From NCBI GenBank assembly GCA_029777145.1, contig JAKOSS010000699.1:1-5111 (forward strand): DNA of 5,111 bases, given 5' to 3'. This DNA comes from Acidobacteriota bacterium (lineage in GTDB: Bacteria; Acidobacteriota; Blastocatellia; Pyrinomonadales; Pyrinomonadaceae). The notes under the pieces were generated by a model, which was given only the letters and a program-made list of their open reading frames with translations, was not told the DNA's origin and made no database searches. Within the stretch, counting starts at the first letter, position 1. Each line of letters starts with the position of its first letter. Shown here piece after piece: positions 1 to 5,111 of the stretch. The position numbers were made by a program, and so were the translations under genes.

Positions 1-16
1 AGGGAAAAGTGGTAGG

Positions 17-152
17 TCGCCGAACGCGATAGATACTAAAGCCCGGGGTGAAGCGAAGCGAAACCCTGGGTTCCGAGCCCGTTACCCACCGTCGCTGAGA
101 GCGACGTTTCGCGTCGTCACGAGGTCGCCTTCGGCGACGGGAATCTTGCTGT
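17..152. repeat. Structured intergenic repeat, element A (short form)
   Basis: This is an intergenic element built from hairpin modules and shared with element B. Its core at 34-73 matches 1234-1273 at 39 of 40 positions. It forms a stem of CCCGGGG (42-48) with CCCTGGG (64-70) around a loop that contains GAAGC/GAAGCG. A six-base-pair hairpin with loop GAG follows at 91-105. Another at 124-138 pairs GTCGCC with GGCGAC around loop TTC, and both have counterparts in B. A degenerate copy of B's first hairpin is visible at 17-29. The right inverted arm found in B is absent. Weak similarity (GAAT..TTGC.GTC) may continue to about 152, which is the stop codon of the neighbouring membrane-protein gene. 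The element encodes nothing visible. It probably belongs to a dispersed genomic repeat family and could affect transcript ends, but neither point can be shown from two copies. It is not a classical intrinsic terminator because no T-run follows a stem. Confidence 0.8.
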
Positions 153-568
153 CAAAACAATGAAAGCGTTCGTCGCAGTTCGTCCGCAAAGGATCTTGCG
201 TTGAACCAGCGTCCTTTTGGGATGAACGCTATTTCGCGGCCGAAGATCGAGCTTGACTTCAACTTCAATATGACTGTGTGCGGCTGCCGGCCCAACGGAC
301 GGGAGTCTTCAACTCCGGTGATGTCCGAAACCGGTATCTCGATCGTTTTCAAAAAGCCTGAGACCCGCATTACGTCGCCGTTCAGATAGACGCTTTTCCA
401 GTGGCGAACCGCGAAATACCAACCGATCAGCCAAACCAAAATGAAAAGGAAACCGAGCAGGGAGAAATCACTCGTGTCGGCGAAAACTCCGACAATGCTG
501 CTCACCAGAAGGAAGAAGAACACCACCTTGAAGAACGGCACCAAAAATGATGAAAGCCTTTGTTTCAT
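152..568 (-). CDS. Two-helix membrane protein with PH-like domain
   Basis: This 138-residue protein is predicted to be an inner-membrane protein. Residues 8-30 and 36-55 are strongly hydrophobic and form two closely spaced transmembrane helices. The rest, about 57-135, has the alternating beta-strand pattern and final amphipathic helix (FADELRRTL) of small bacterial PH-like domains. The stretch VYLNGDVMRVSGF followed by EIPVSDITGVE resembles what is seen in short 'PH domain-containing' membrane proteins. This family assignment rests on pattern only. The ATG at 568 is the first possible start, because an in-frame TAA directly precedes it. No clear Shine-Dalgarno is seen, so translation may depend on the upstream gene, whose stop lies 23 bases away. 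The two genes probably form one transcript. Element A begins right after the stop codon. The function is unknown; bacterial PH-like domains often mediate protein or membrane contacts, and no catalytic residues are visible. Confidence 0.8.
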   Translation of the reverse strand: MKQRLSSFLVPFFKVVFFFLLVSSIVGVFADTSDFSLLGFLFILVWLIGWYFAVRHWKSVYLNGDVMRVSGFLKTIEIPVSDITGVEDSRPLGRQPHTVILKLKSSSIFGREIAFIPKGRWFNARSFADELRRTLSLF

Positions 569-591
569 TTAAATCTGCGATAGATTCCGGG

Positions 592-936
592 CTATGGCGA
601 CGTCACTATTCGTCTGAGTGGTGGAATGTCTGTGCTCATAACGAACTGCGCGCCCCGCAAACGCAAAATGTGCCTGAACCTTTGCCCCTTCCGTCGCGCC
701 CAAACGCCGAGAAATTCTTCACCGGAAGAATCCACTAGAAGAACGTAACCGCCGAACAACTCCGAGAACTCGCGGTGCGGAATAAATTGCTCGATGAACG
801 ATCGCCGTCCCACGCACACCACGCGCTCCGACCTTCCATCGGAGTACCAATCTGACCTAAAATCGTAAACGTTCTCCATAACACACGAAGTGCGATTAAT
901 GCGTTTGCGAATTCCCAAAATTCGCACCTTTCCCAC
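592..936 (-). CDS. Hypothetical protein, 114 residues, GTG start
   Basis: I do not recognise this protein. It is a soluble, arginine-rich polypeptide of 114 residues with no signal peptide or membrane helix. Residues 38-92 alternate hydrophobic and charged positions (VVCVGRRSFIEQF, GGYVLLVDSSGEEFLGVWARR), which suggests a small beta-rich or alpha/beta fold. The start chosen is GTG at 936, because GGAGGG lies five bases upstream in the sense direction. That is a strong Shine-Dalgarno, the best on the minus strand of this window. The only in-frame ATG, at residue 20, has none. The gene ends 23 bases before the membrane-protein gene, so the two are likely co-transcribed and may work together. 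The lack of recognisable family features leaves some chance that it is a spurious reading frame. The ribosome-binding site and operon spacing are the main evidence for it. Confidence 0.6.
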   Translation of the reverse strand: MGKVRILGIRKRINRTSCVMENVYDFRSDWYSDGRSERVVCVGRRSFIEQFIPHREFSELFGGYVLLVDSSGEEFLGVWARRKGQRFRHILRLRGAQFVMSTDIPPLRRIVTSP

Positions 937-940
937 AAAA

Positions 941-949
941 TCCCTCCAA
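941..949 (-). promoter_or_regulatory. Ribosome binding site deciding a GTG start
   Basis: Read on the minus strand, GGAGGG is followed by ATTTT and then GTG at 936. This spacing is ideal and selects the GTG over the in-frame ATG 19 codons further in, which lacks any purine-rich segment. It is also the main reason to regard the 114-residue reading frame as a real gene. Confidence 0.65.
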
Positions 950-1216
950 TCTTATTTGATCCGGAAGGAGGCATCAAGAAACTTCATTTCTCGCGTAGCT
1001 CAATCCAAACGCAGGAGCAGATCGCGATTCGATTTCAAATTGCCTAGCCATCGAAGATGGCGTGAGCATAAAGCCACTAGCGCGAGCACGTGGTGGACGG
1101 CCAAACGTCGATGGAGCTGTCGGGGACAGCGACAGATTTCAACGCCTTGGACTCTGACGTTCACCCGGTCGCGCTCGAACTCATCAACAATCGTCACTAA
1201 ATTCCGCTGATACCGA
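950..1216. other. Region without a convincing gene
   Basis: Between the 114-residue gene and element B I find no reading frame with both a plausible start and protein-like composition. A long minus-strand frame (1398 to 1000) exists only because it reads through element B. Within it, 1206-1135 encodes a fairly natural-looking segment (RNLVTIVDEFERDRVNVRV). After that the frame becomes rich in Arg, His and Leu, as non-coding frames do. The region may be the regulatory sequence of the two-gene unit or an eroded gene. No clear promoter pair was identified. Confidence 0.45.
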
Positions 1217-1290
1217 TCGCCGAAGGCGACGAATACTAAAGCCCGGGGTGAAGCGCAGCGAAACCCTGGGTTCGAGGGACGAATTGGAGG

Positions 1291-1305
1291 GTCGCTGAAA
1301 GCGAC
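1291..1305. repeat. Hairpin module inside element B
   Basis: GTCGCT and AGCGAC form a perfect six-base-pair stem around loop GAA. The counterpart in element A (91-105) has the identical stem with loop GAG, so only the loop has changed between copies. This module sits 57 bases after the start of the core in both elements, which shows that spacing is conserved. Confidence 0.75.
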
Positions 1306-1326
1306 GTCTTTACGCATTCTCACGAG

Positions 1327-1341
1327 GTCGCCTTCAGCGAC
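1327..1341. repeat. Second hairpin module inside element B
   Basis: GTCGCC TTC AGCGAC corresponds to the perfect stem at 124-138 in element A, with one change in the right half. On the plus strand the change makes a C/A mismatch. In minus-strand RNA it becomes a U-G wobble, so the stem is kept in transcripts of the flanking minus-strand genes. Both copies are preceded by the shared flank CACGAG. Confidence 0.7.
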
Positions 1342-1360
1342 CGAATGATTGCGTCGGCCC

Positions 1361-1416
1361 ACCCGGGGTTTGCTTCGCTTCACCCCGGGCTTTAACATTC
1401 GTCGCCTTCGGCGACA
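1361..1416. repeat. Right inverted arm of element B
   Basis: Read in reverse complement, this arm repeats the left arm of element B, including the TCGCCGAAGGCGA hairpin, the TAAAGCCCGGGGTGAAGCG block and the A-rich CCCGGG tail. Differences are a two-base change (AC to GT) before TAAAG, C to A in the GAAGCG segment, loss of one G, and T to C in CCCTGGG. The last change makes this arm's own CCCGGGG/CCCCGGG stem fully Watson-Crick. The arm is missing from element A. Confidence 0.8.
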
Positions 1417-1440
1417 CGATCATTGACCGCATCCAACGGA

Positions 1441-2466
1441 TCATACATCCGTCGCCGATGCCAAGATCCGCACAGCCTGACAAACCTCGACCACTATCTC
1501 GTCCGGGATCGAGTAAGCCGGACCGTCGTTCAGAAAGCTTTCGAAAGTCTGTTCATCTCCCCAACCACCCGCGAATGCAGGATAGGTTTCATTGAACCAG
1601 GTCAAACTGCTCCCGAACGTGTGAATTCCGTCATGTCCGGAGGCGCTGACGTTCCACTTCCAGTCGCGCCTGACTTTGAACCCTCCATCGGGTTTCGGCT
1701 CGGGAACCTGCAGCATGAACGCCTGCCACTCGCTCAACTGCTTCGGCATCGGTACCGAAGGCATTCGGACGATCACGATCTCCCGGTCACGGGCATAGAC
1801 AGCCCGCCCGGACCGTCCCAACACACCGATCGCATCGACGCGCTCCTGGAACGGCAACGCCACGGCCACGAAGTGCGGCTCCGGCTCGAAGGGCTTCCAC
1901 AATCCGAGCCAGCCATCGCCGGAAACCGCCAGAAGATCCGAATCTGCCGACCAGGCGACCGCGCCGCCGATCGATTGCGCGAGCCCGTAGTCGACCGGCT
2001 CGAGATGCGCCAATTCAGTCGAGCGCTTGTATTTGACGATTCGGACCCCGGAATCGCTCACCGCCAGAAACTTGCCGTTCGGCGCCAGCGTGCGCGTTTC
2101 CGACCGATGAACTGAACCCGAGAGCATTGCAGGAAACGTCGAACTTTCGTCCGCGTAAACCAAACGCCGTGTTTTACGATTCCCGGTTTCGGGCTTCGTT
2201 TGAAGCAAACGACCGTCCGCCACGTTCCAGACGCAGATGCCGCCCCAAAGATTGGCTGCCGCGATTCGCGCCCCGTCATGGGAAAAGGCAAGACTGTGCG
2301 CCTGGTGCTTCAGGTCGGTGAGCCTGGCAATGACGGCTCCGCTCACGAGGTCCCGGACAATGATCGGCTCATCCGATGCGCCTCCGTATGCGATCCATCG
2401 CTCATCAGCGGAAGCCGCGATCGAGAATACTTGTGTATCGTGTTGAATTCTTTGCTCGTTGTCCAT
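1441..2466 (-). CDS. WD40-type beta-propeller protein with C-terminal module
   Basis: This 341-residue, probably cytoplasmic protein is built mainly of degenerate WD40-type blades, a fold used as a scaffold for protein contacts. Blade-like units are visible at residues 10-48 (IAASADERWIAYGG, IIVRDL), 53-88 (LAFSHDGARIAA, ICVWNV), about 124-158 (LAPNGKFLAVSDSGVRIV), 165-203 (VAWSADSDLLAVSGDGWLGLW) and 208-240. That is five recognisable units; a closed propeller would need two more, perhaps divergent ones at 95-120 and in the C-terminal part. Residues about 258-334 do not look like WD40 and contain GSSLTWFNE, GGWGDEQTFESFLNDGP and a closing helix (PDEIVVEVCQAV). There is no signal peptide. The start is the ATG at 2466, preceded by a weak GGCGGA-type site. 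The gene is divergent from the protease gene and ends 24 bases before element B. No partner is identifiable; recognition as a WD40-like protein is confident, the role is not. Confidence 0.9.
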   Translation of the reverse strand: MDNEQRIQHDTQVFSIAASADERWIAYGGASDEPIIVRDLVSGAVIARLTDLKHQAHSLAFSHDGARIAAANLWGGICVWNVADGRLLQTKPETGNRKTRRLVYADESSTFPAMLSGSVHRSETRTLAPNGKFLAVSDSGVRIVKYKRSTELAHLEPVDYGLAQSIGGAVAWSADSDLLAVSGDGWLGLWKPFEPEPHFVAVALPFQERVDAIGVLGRSGRAVYARDREIVIVRMPSVPMPKQLSEWQAFMLQVPEPKPDGGFKVRRDWKWNVSASGHDGIHTFGSSLTWFNETYPAFAGGWGDEQTFESFLNDGPAYSIPDEIVVEVCQAVRILASATDV

Positions 2467-2596
2467 TTTTCCGCCGCAGAATCGTCAATTCGTTGTTCTT
2501 CGGGCCGTCGCCGTGTTCAACGGACGTTATATTAGCCCAAATTCAACGCCGGACGACCGCGAATCTCAGATTGATCCGATCGTGAACGCGGAATTA

Positions 2597-2626
2597 TTGA
2601 CGGTAACTCCTCAAATAGGCTATAAA
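2597..2626 (+). promoter_or_regulatory. Sigma70-type promoter for the protease gene
   Basis: TTGACG (2597-2602) and TATAAA (2621-2626) are separated by 18 bases and differ from consensus by one base each. This is the best promoter-like pair in the intergenic region. It points at the protease gene. Transcription would begin near 2633, giving an untranslated leader of about 140 bases. The housekeeping promoter consensus is assumed to apply to this organism. Confidence 0.6.
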
Positions 2627-2709
2627 TCTTGAGTTTACAATTTCCCCAAGTACCGTAAACATCAGTCAAATCATCATTGGAACCGGCAATTGTCGCGCTT
2701 TCAGATCCC

Positions 2710-2741
2710 GACGTTGGTGTCCGTGTGACACCCGAGACGTC
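2710..2741 (+). promoter_or_regulatory. Bulged hairpin in the protease leader
   Basis: An inner stem GGTGTC (2716-2721) pairs with GACACC (2727-2732) around loop CGTGT. An outer stem GACGT (2710-2714) pairs with ACGTC (2737-2741), leaving T on one side and CGAG on the other as an internal loop. The structure lies in the predicted transcript and ends 21 bases before the ribosome binding site of the protease gene. It could affect translation or mRNA stability, or act as a DNA operator. No known riboswitch class is recognised. Confidence 0.45.
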
Positions 2742-2762
2742 CAGGAATTGGCCCATGAACCT

Positions 2763-2767
2763 GAGGA
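2763..2767 (+). promoter_or_regulatory. Ribosome binding site of the protease gene
   Basis: GAGGA lies five bases before the ATG at 2773. The in-frame codon directly before that ATG is TGA, so 2773 is the first usable start after a stop and the ribosome binding site confirms it. The same AGGAATTG octamer also occurs at 2743-2750, upstream of another ATG at 2755. Confidence 0.75.
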
Positions 2768-2772
2768 ATTGA

Positions 2773-5111
2773 ATGAAGAAAATTGTCACGATCGCTTCGC
2801 ATCTCAGCCGTAGAGGCTTGAATTTCATCCTACTGTTGGCAGCCTTGGTGATGGTCACCGCAGCCGTTTATTTTTCGAACGGCACGCCGGTCACCGCTTC
2901 GCCCGACGAATCCGATGGGCTCTATCGCAAGAAGCTGAGCCAGGAAAATTCGGCGGCGTCGAAAGACGCGCAGATCGAATCCGAACCGCTCTCGGATCCG
3001 AACGTGATCTATCTCAACGCGGGAAAGATCGACGTTACCAGTGGTGAGGCGCTCGCGATGCGCCGCGAAGTGACCGAATTTCCGGGCAAGCAGATGCGCC
3101 TCGTGAAGTTCGCGGACGCGATCAAACCTGAATGGTATCGATCGCTCGTCGCGACCGGCGTCGAGGTCGTTGACTATATCCCGAACAATTCCTACCTCGT
3201 TTACGGCGATTTTGCCGCCATGAGCAAACTGCGGGAACGTGCTTTGAAGTCGGACGGCGCGATCGTCTGGGACGCCGAATACACCGGCGCGCAACGCATC
3301 GACCCGGCAGTGAAGCCGCGATTCTTGCGGGCCGCCGCTTCGGGCGAAACTCTATTTTTCAACGTCCAGCTTCACAAGGACGGAAAGACCAACGCCGAAA
3401 CGCTCGAACTGATCGGCGCCCGACAGCTCGCGGCGATGAAGAATTCGGCCGAATATCTGAACTACGTGACGGTCACGGTCGCCCTCTCGGAAGCTTCGAT
3501 CGACGAGATCGCGAACCGGCCGGACGTGATTTCGATCCAGAACTTCGTCGAGCCGATCAAGCTCGACGAGCGGCAGAATTTGATCGTCTCCGGAAATATC
3601 AGCGGCAATCTGCCGAACGCGACGAACTACTACAACTGGCTCGCGTCGAAAGGTTTCAACCAATCGCAGTTCACGACCTCGAATTTCACCGTTGACGTCA
3701 CCGACAGCGGAATCGACAACGGAACGACGGCGCCGAATCATTTCGGACTCTACACCGGCGGAAACGTCACGCAGTCGAGTCGCGTCGTGTACAACCGACT
3801 CGAAGGAACTCCGAATTCCGGCAGCACGATCCAAGGCTGCGACGGGCACGGCAATCTCAATTCGCATATCATCGGCGGCTTCGTTCCGGAAGGCTCGCCG
3901 TTCGACGCTTTTCCGTACGCCGACGCCAGCGGTTATCGCTATGGCCTCGGAGTCGCGCCGTTCGTGAAGGTCGGATCGTCCGTGATCTTCGATCCCGGCA
4001 CGTTCACTTTCCCCGATTACGAGGATCTTCAAAGCCGCGCGTACAACAACAACGCGCGCATCAGCTCAAACAGTTGGGGTGCGTCGACAAGCTCCTACAC
4101 GTCCGATTCGCAGCGTTACGACGCCCTCGTGCGCGACGCACAGCCGGCATCGGCGGCGATCCCGGTTGCCGGGAATCAGGAAATGGTGATCGTATTCGCC
4201 GCAGGTAACAGCGGTTCGGGCTCAGGAACGGTGGGATCACCGGGAACCGGAAAGAACGTCATCACGGTCGGCGCATCTGAAAACGTCCAGGCGTTCGGCG
4301 CCCCGGACCAGTGTTTGGTCGCCGACAGCGGAGCAGACAGTCTCAACGACATCATCAACTTTTCAAGCCGCGGGCCGACGTCCGACGGCCGCAAGAAACC
4401 GGAGATCGTCGCTCCGGGAACACATATCACCGGCGGCGTGGCGCAGACTCCGGGCCAGCTTTCGACGACGCCGGCGGCCCCGAACGGTTCGGCCAATGCG
4501 TGTTTTGACGCGACCGGAGTGTGCGCCGGCCCGGGAACCAGCAATTACTTCCCGGTCGGCCAACAGTGGTACACGGCTTCGTCCGGTACGAGCCACTCGA
4601 CACCGGCGGTTGCCGGTGGGGCGGCGCTGATCCGGCAGCATTTCATCAATCTCACCCTTAATCCGCCGAGTCCGGCGATGACAAAAGCGGTCCTGACGAA
4701 CGGCGCGCGGTACATGACCGGCGTCGGCGCGAACGACAATCTCTATTCGAACAATCAGGGAATGGGTCTGATGGACCTCAACACCGCGCTCGACGGCGTC
4801 ACGAATGCGGTGCTTCTGCGCGATCAGGAAGCCGCCGACAAGTTCACGGCCACCAGCCAAACGCGTGTTTTCAACGTCAACGCGACGGCGGGTACGATGA
4901 TGCGCATTACGCTCGTCTGGACCGATGCGCCGGGATCGACGACCGGTTCGTCCGTCAAGAACAACCTGAATCTGTCCGTGGTGAACGGCGCGAACACGTA
5001 TCTCGGCAATGTTTTTACCGGTCGCGGATCCGTGACCGGCGGGACGGCGGACGCGGTAAACAATACCGAAAGTGTGTTCATGCCCGAGACGACCGGAAAC
5101 GTCGCGATCAC
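2773..5111 (+). CDS. Subtilisin-family (S8) serine peptidase, KP-43-like, 3' truncated by window
   Basis: This is a secreted or membrane-anchored endopeptidase precursor; 779 residues are present and the frame is open at the right edge. Residues 1-15 are basic and 16-35 hydrophobic, forming a signal peptide or anchor, with possible cleavage after VTA near residue 43. Residues about 70-270 look like a long propeptide (DYIPNNSYLVYG at 134-145, PDVISIQ near 250). The catalytic domain has Asp311 in VTDSGID, His359 in DGHGNLNSH, the oxyanion Asn479 in FAAGNSG and Ser607 in SSGTSHSTPAVAGG, so all key residues are present. From about 700, RITLVWTDAPG followed by a NNLNL segment and VNNTESVF matches the C-terminal beta-barrel of KP-43-type alkaline proteases, a domain that binds calcium in that family. 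Cys577 and Cys584 could form a small disulfide loop just before the Ser motif. The His motif carries an insertion. More domains probably follow beyond the window. Peptidase assignment is secure; substrate is unknown. Confidence 0.97.
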   Translation, partial: MKKIVTIASHLSRRGLNFILLLAALVMVTAAVYFSNGTPVTASPDESDGLYRKKLSQENSAASKDAQIESEPLSDPNVIYLNAGKIDVTSGEALAMRREVTEFPGKQMRLVKFADAIKPEWYRSLVATGVEVVDYIPNNSYLVYGDFAAMSKLRERALKSDGAIVWDAEYTGAQRIDPAVKPRFLRAAASGETLFFNVQLHKDGKTNAETLELIGARQLAAMKNSAEYLNYVTVTVALSEASIDEIANRPDVISIQNFVEPIKLDERQNLIVSGNISGNLPNATNYYNWLASKGFNQSQFTTSNFTVDVTDSGIDNGTTAPNHFGLYTGGNVTQSSRVVYNRLEGTPNSGSTIQGCDGHGNLNSHIIGGFVPEGSPFDAFPYADASGYRYGLGVAPFVKVGSSVIFDPGTFTFPDYEDLQSRAYNNNARISSNSWGASTSSYTSDSQRYDALVRDAQPASAAIPVAGNQEMVIVFAAGNSGSGSGTVGSPGTGKNVITVGASENVQAFGAPDQCLVADSGADSLNDIINFSSRGPTSDGRKKPEIVAPGTHITGGVAQTPGQLSTTPAAPNGSANACFDATGVCAGPGTSNYFPVGQQWYTASSGTSHSTPAVAGGAALIRQHFINLTLNPPSPAMTKAVLTNGARYMTGVGANDNLYSNNQGMGLMDLNTALDGVTNAVLLRDQEAADKFTATSQTRVFNVNATAGTMMRITLVWTDAPGSTTGSSVKNNLNLSVVNGANTYLGNVFTGRGSVTGGTADAVNNTESVFMPETTGNVAI

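Larger units (their letters stand above)
1217..1416. repeat. Structured intergenic repeat, element B (long form)
   Basis: This is a fuller copy of element A, about 200 bases long. It opens with a hairpin (TCGCC GAA GGCGA, 1217-1229), followed by the conserved core at 1234-1273. Two further hairpins lie at 1291-1305 and 1327-1341. It ends with an inverted copy of the beginning, in which 1361-1416 reversed matches 1216-1272 with about four substitutions and one indel. The whole element is therefore bounded by inverted arms of about 55 bases and could fold into a large cruciform or, as RNA, one long stem. Its right edge is 24 bases from the stop of the WD40 gene, a position matching that of element A after the membrane-protein gene. 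No transposase is encoded. A MITE-like, REP-like or transcript-end element are all possible. Confidence 0.85.
2467..2772. promoter_or_regulatory. Divergent intergenic region between WD40 and protease genes
   Basis: This 306-base region must hold promoters for both neighbours. On the plus strand it contains a good promoter at 2597-2626, a small inverted repeat (GTTTAC 2633-2638 with GTAAAC 2655-2660), a bulged hairpin at 2710-2741 and a duplicated ribosome-binding segment. On the minus strand only weak -10 candidates are seen (TAATAT at 2529-2534 or TATAAC at 2526-2531), without a matching -35 box. No long protein-like reading frame is present; the minus-strand frame crossing it overlaps the protease start and has non-coding composition. 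Confidence 0.6.

Noticed and set aside
735..977. Minus-strand open frame of 80 codons overlapping the 114-residue gene
   Set aside because: The overlapping frame starting at 936 has a strong, well-spaced Shine-Dalgarno and a natural operon position; this one has neither.
34..1273. CRISPR-like interpretation of the repeated GC-rich units
   Set aside because: The units are not regularly spaced by unique spacers, have inverted rather than only direct copies, and no cas gene is present. The 1200-base offset between cores is treated as coincidence.
1000..1398. Minus-strand open frame of 132 codons
   Set aside because: It starts inside element B and its first half translates the repeat. Most of it has non-coding composition; only the segment at 1135-1206 is kept as a weak possible remnant.
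1361..1416. Intrinsic terminator for the WD40 gene
   Set aside because: The stems are GC-rich, but no T-run follows them in the minus-strand direction. Rho-independent termination cannot be claimed.
1423..2115. Plus-strand open frame of 230 codons
   Set aside because: It is antisense to the WD40 gene, whose repeated blade motifs make the minus strand the coding one. The plus frame is rich in Arg, His and Pro with no domain pattern.
2532..2858. Minus-strand open frame of 108 codons across the divergent intergenic region
   Set aside because: It overlaps the start and signal segment of the protease gene and the plus-strand promoter, and no ribosome binding site or family feature was seen.
3352..4032. 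Minus-strand open frame of 226 codons inside the protease gene
   Set aside because: It lies opposite the peptidase catalytic domain, is extremely rich in Arg, Glu, Asp and Val as expected from TCG/GAC-rich sense codons, and has no recognisable motif. The same applies to the minus-strand frames at 2830-3294, 4176-4544, 4363-4860, 4545-4739 and 4824-5111.

Overview
This is a bacterial window with four protein-coding genes. Three lie on the minus strand in the left half. The fourth is a large secreted-protease gene on the plus strand that runs off the right edge. Coding regions look moderately GC-rich and favour TCG, GCG, CCG and ATC codons. The mix of a subtilase with a KP-43-like C-terminal domain, a WD40 protein and GC-rich structured intergenic repeats would fit a free-living, gene-sparse-operon bacterium such as an Acidobacteriota (Blastocatellia-like) lineage. 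That placement is inference, not something the sequence proves.

Left part (1-1440): two related structured intergenic repeats bracket a small two-gene minus-strand unit. Element A (about 17-152) lies just after the stop of a two-helix membrane protein with a PH-like cytoplasmic region (568 to 152). That gene is preceded by a 114-residue unknown protein with a GTG start and a good Shine-Dalgarno sequence (936 to 592). A stretch without a convincing gene follows (937-1216). Element B (about 1217-1416) is a fuller copy of the repeat, with 55-base inverted arms and internal hairpins.

Middle (1441-2772): a minus-strand WD40-type beta-propeller protein (2466 to 1441) ends 24 bases from element B. 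It carries a C-terminal module of about 80 residues that is not WD40-like. A 306-base divergent intergenic region separates it from the protease gene. This region holds a good sigma70-type promoter on the plus strand (TTGACG, 18 bases, TATAAA), a leader of about 140 nt with a bulged hairpin, and a tandemly duplicated AGGAATTG ribosome-binding segment.

Right part (2773-5111, open at the right edge): the N-terminal 779 residues of a subtilisin-family (S8) serine peptidase. It has an N-terminal membrane/signal segment, a long propeptide, a complete Asp/His/Asn/Ser catalytic set and the start of a beta-barrel domain like that of KP-43 proteases. The His motif carries an unusual short insertion.

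No pathway links the four genes. The clearest shared feature is that both repeat elements sit immediately 3' of minus-strand stop codons, where they could act on transcript ends. I see no CRISPR array, tRNA, rRNA, transposase or obvious defence system. The most unusual items are the modular hairpin repeats, the modified protease His motif and the structured protease leader.
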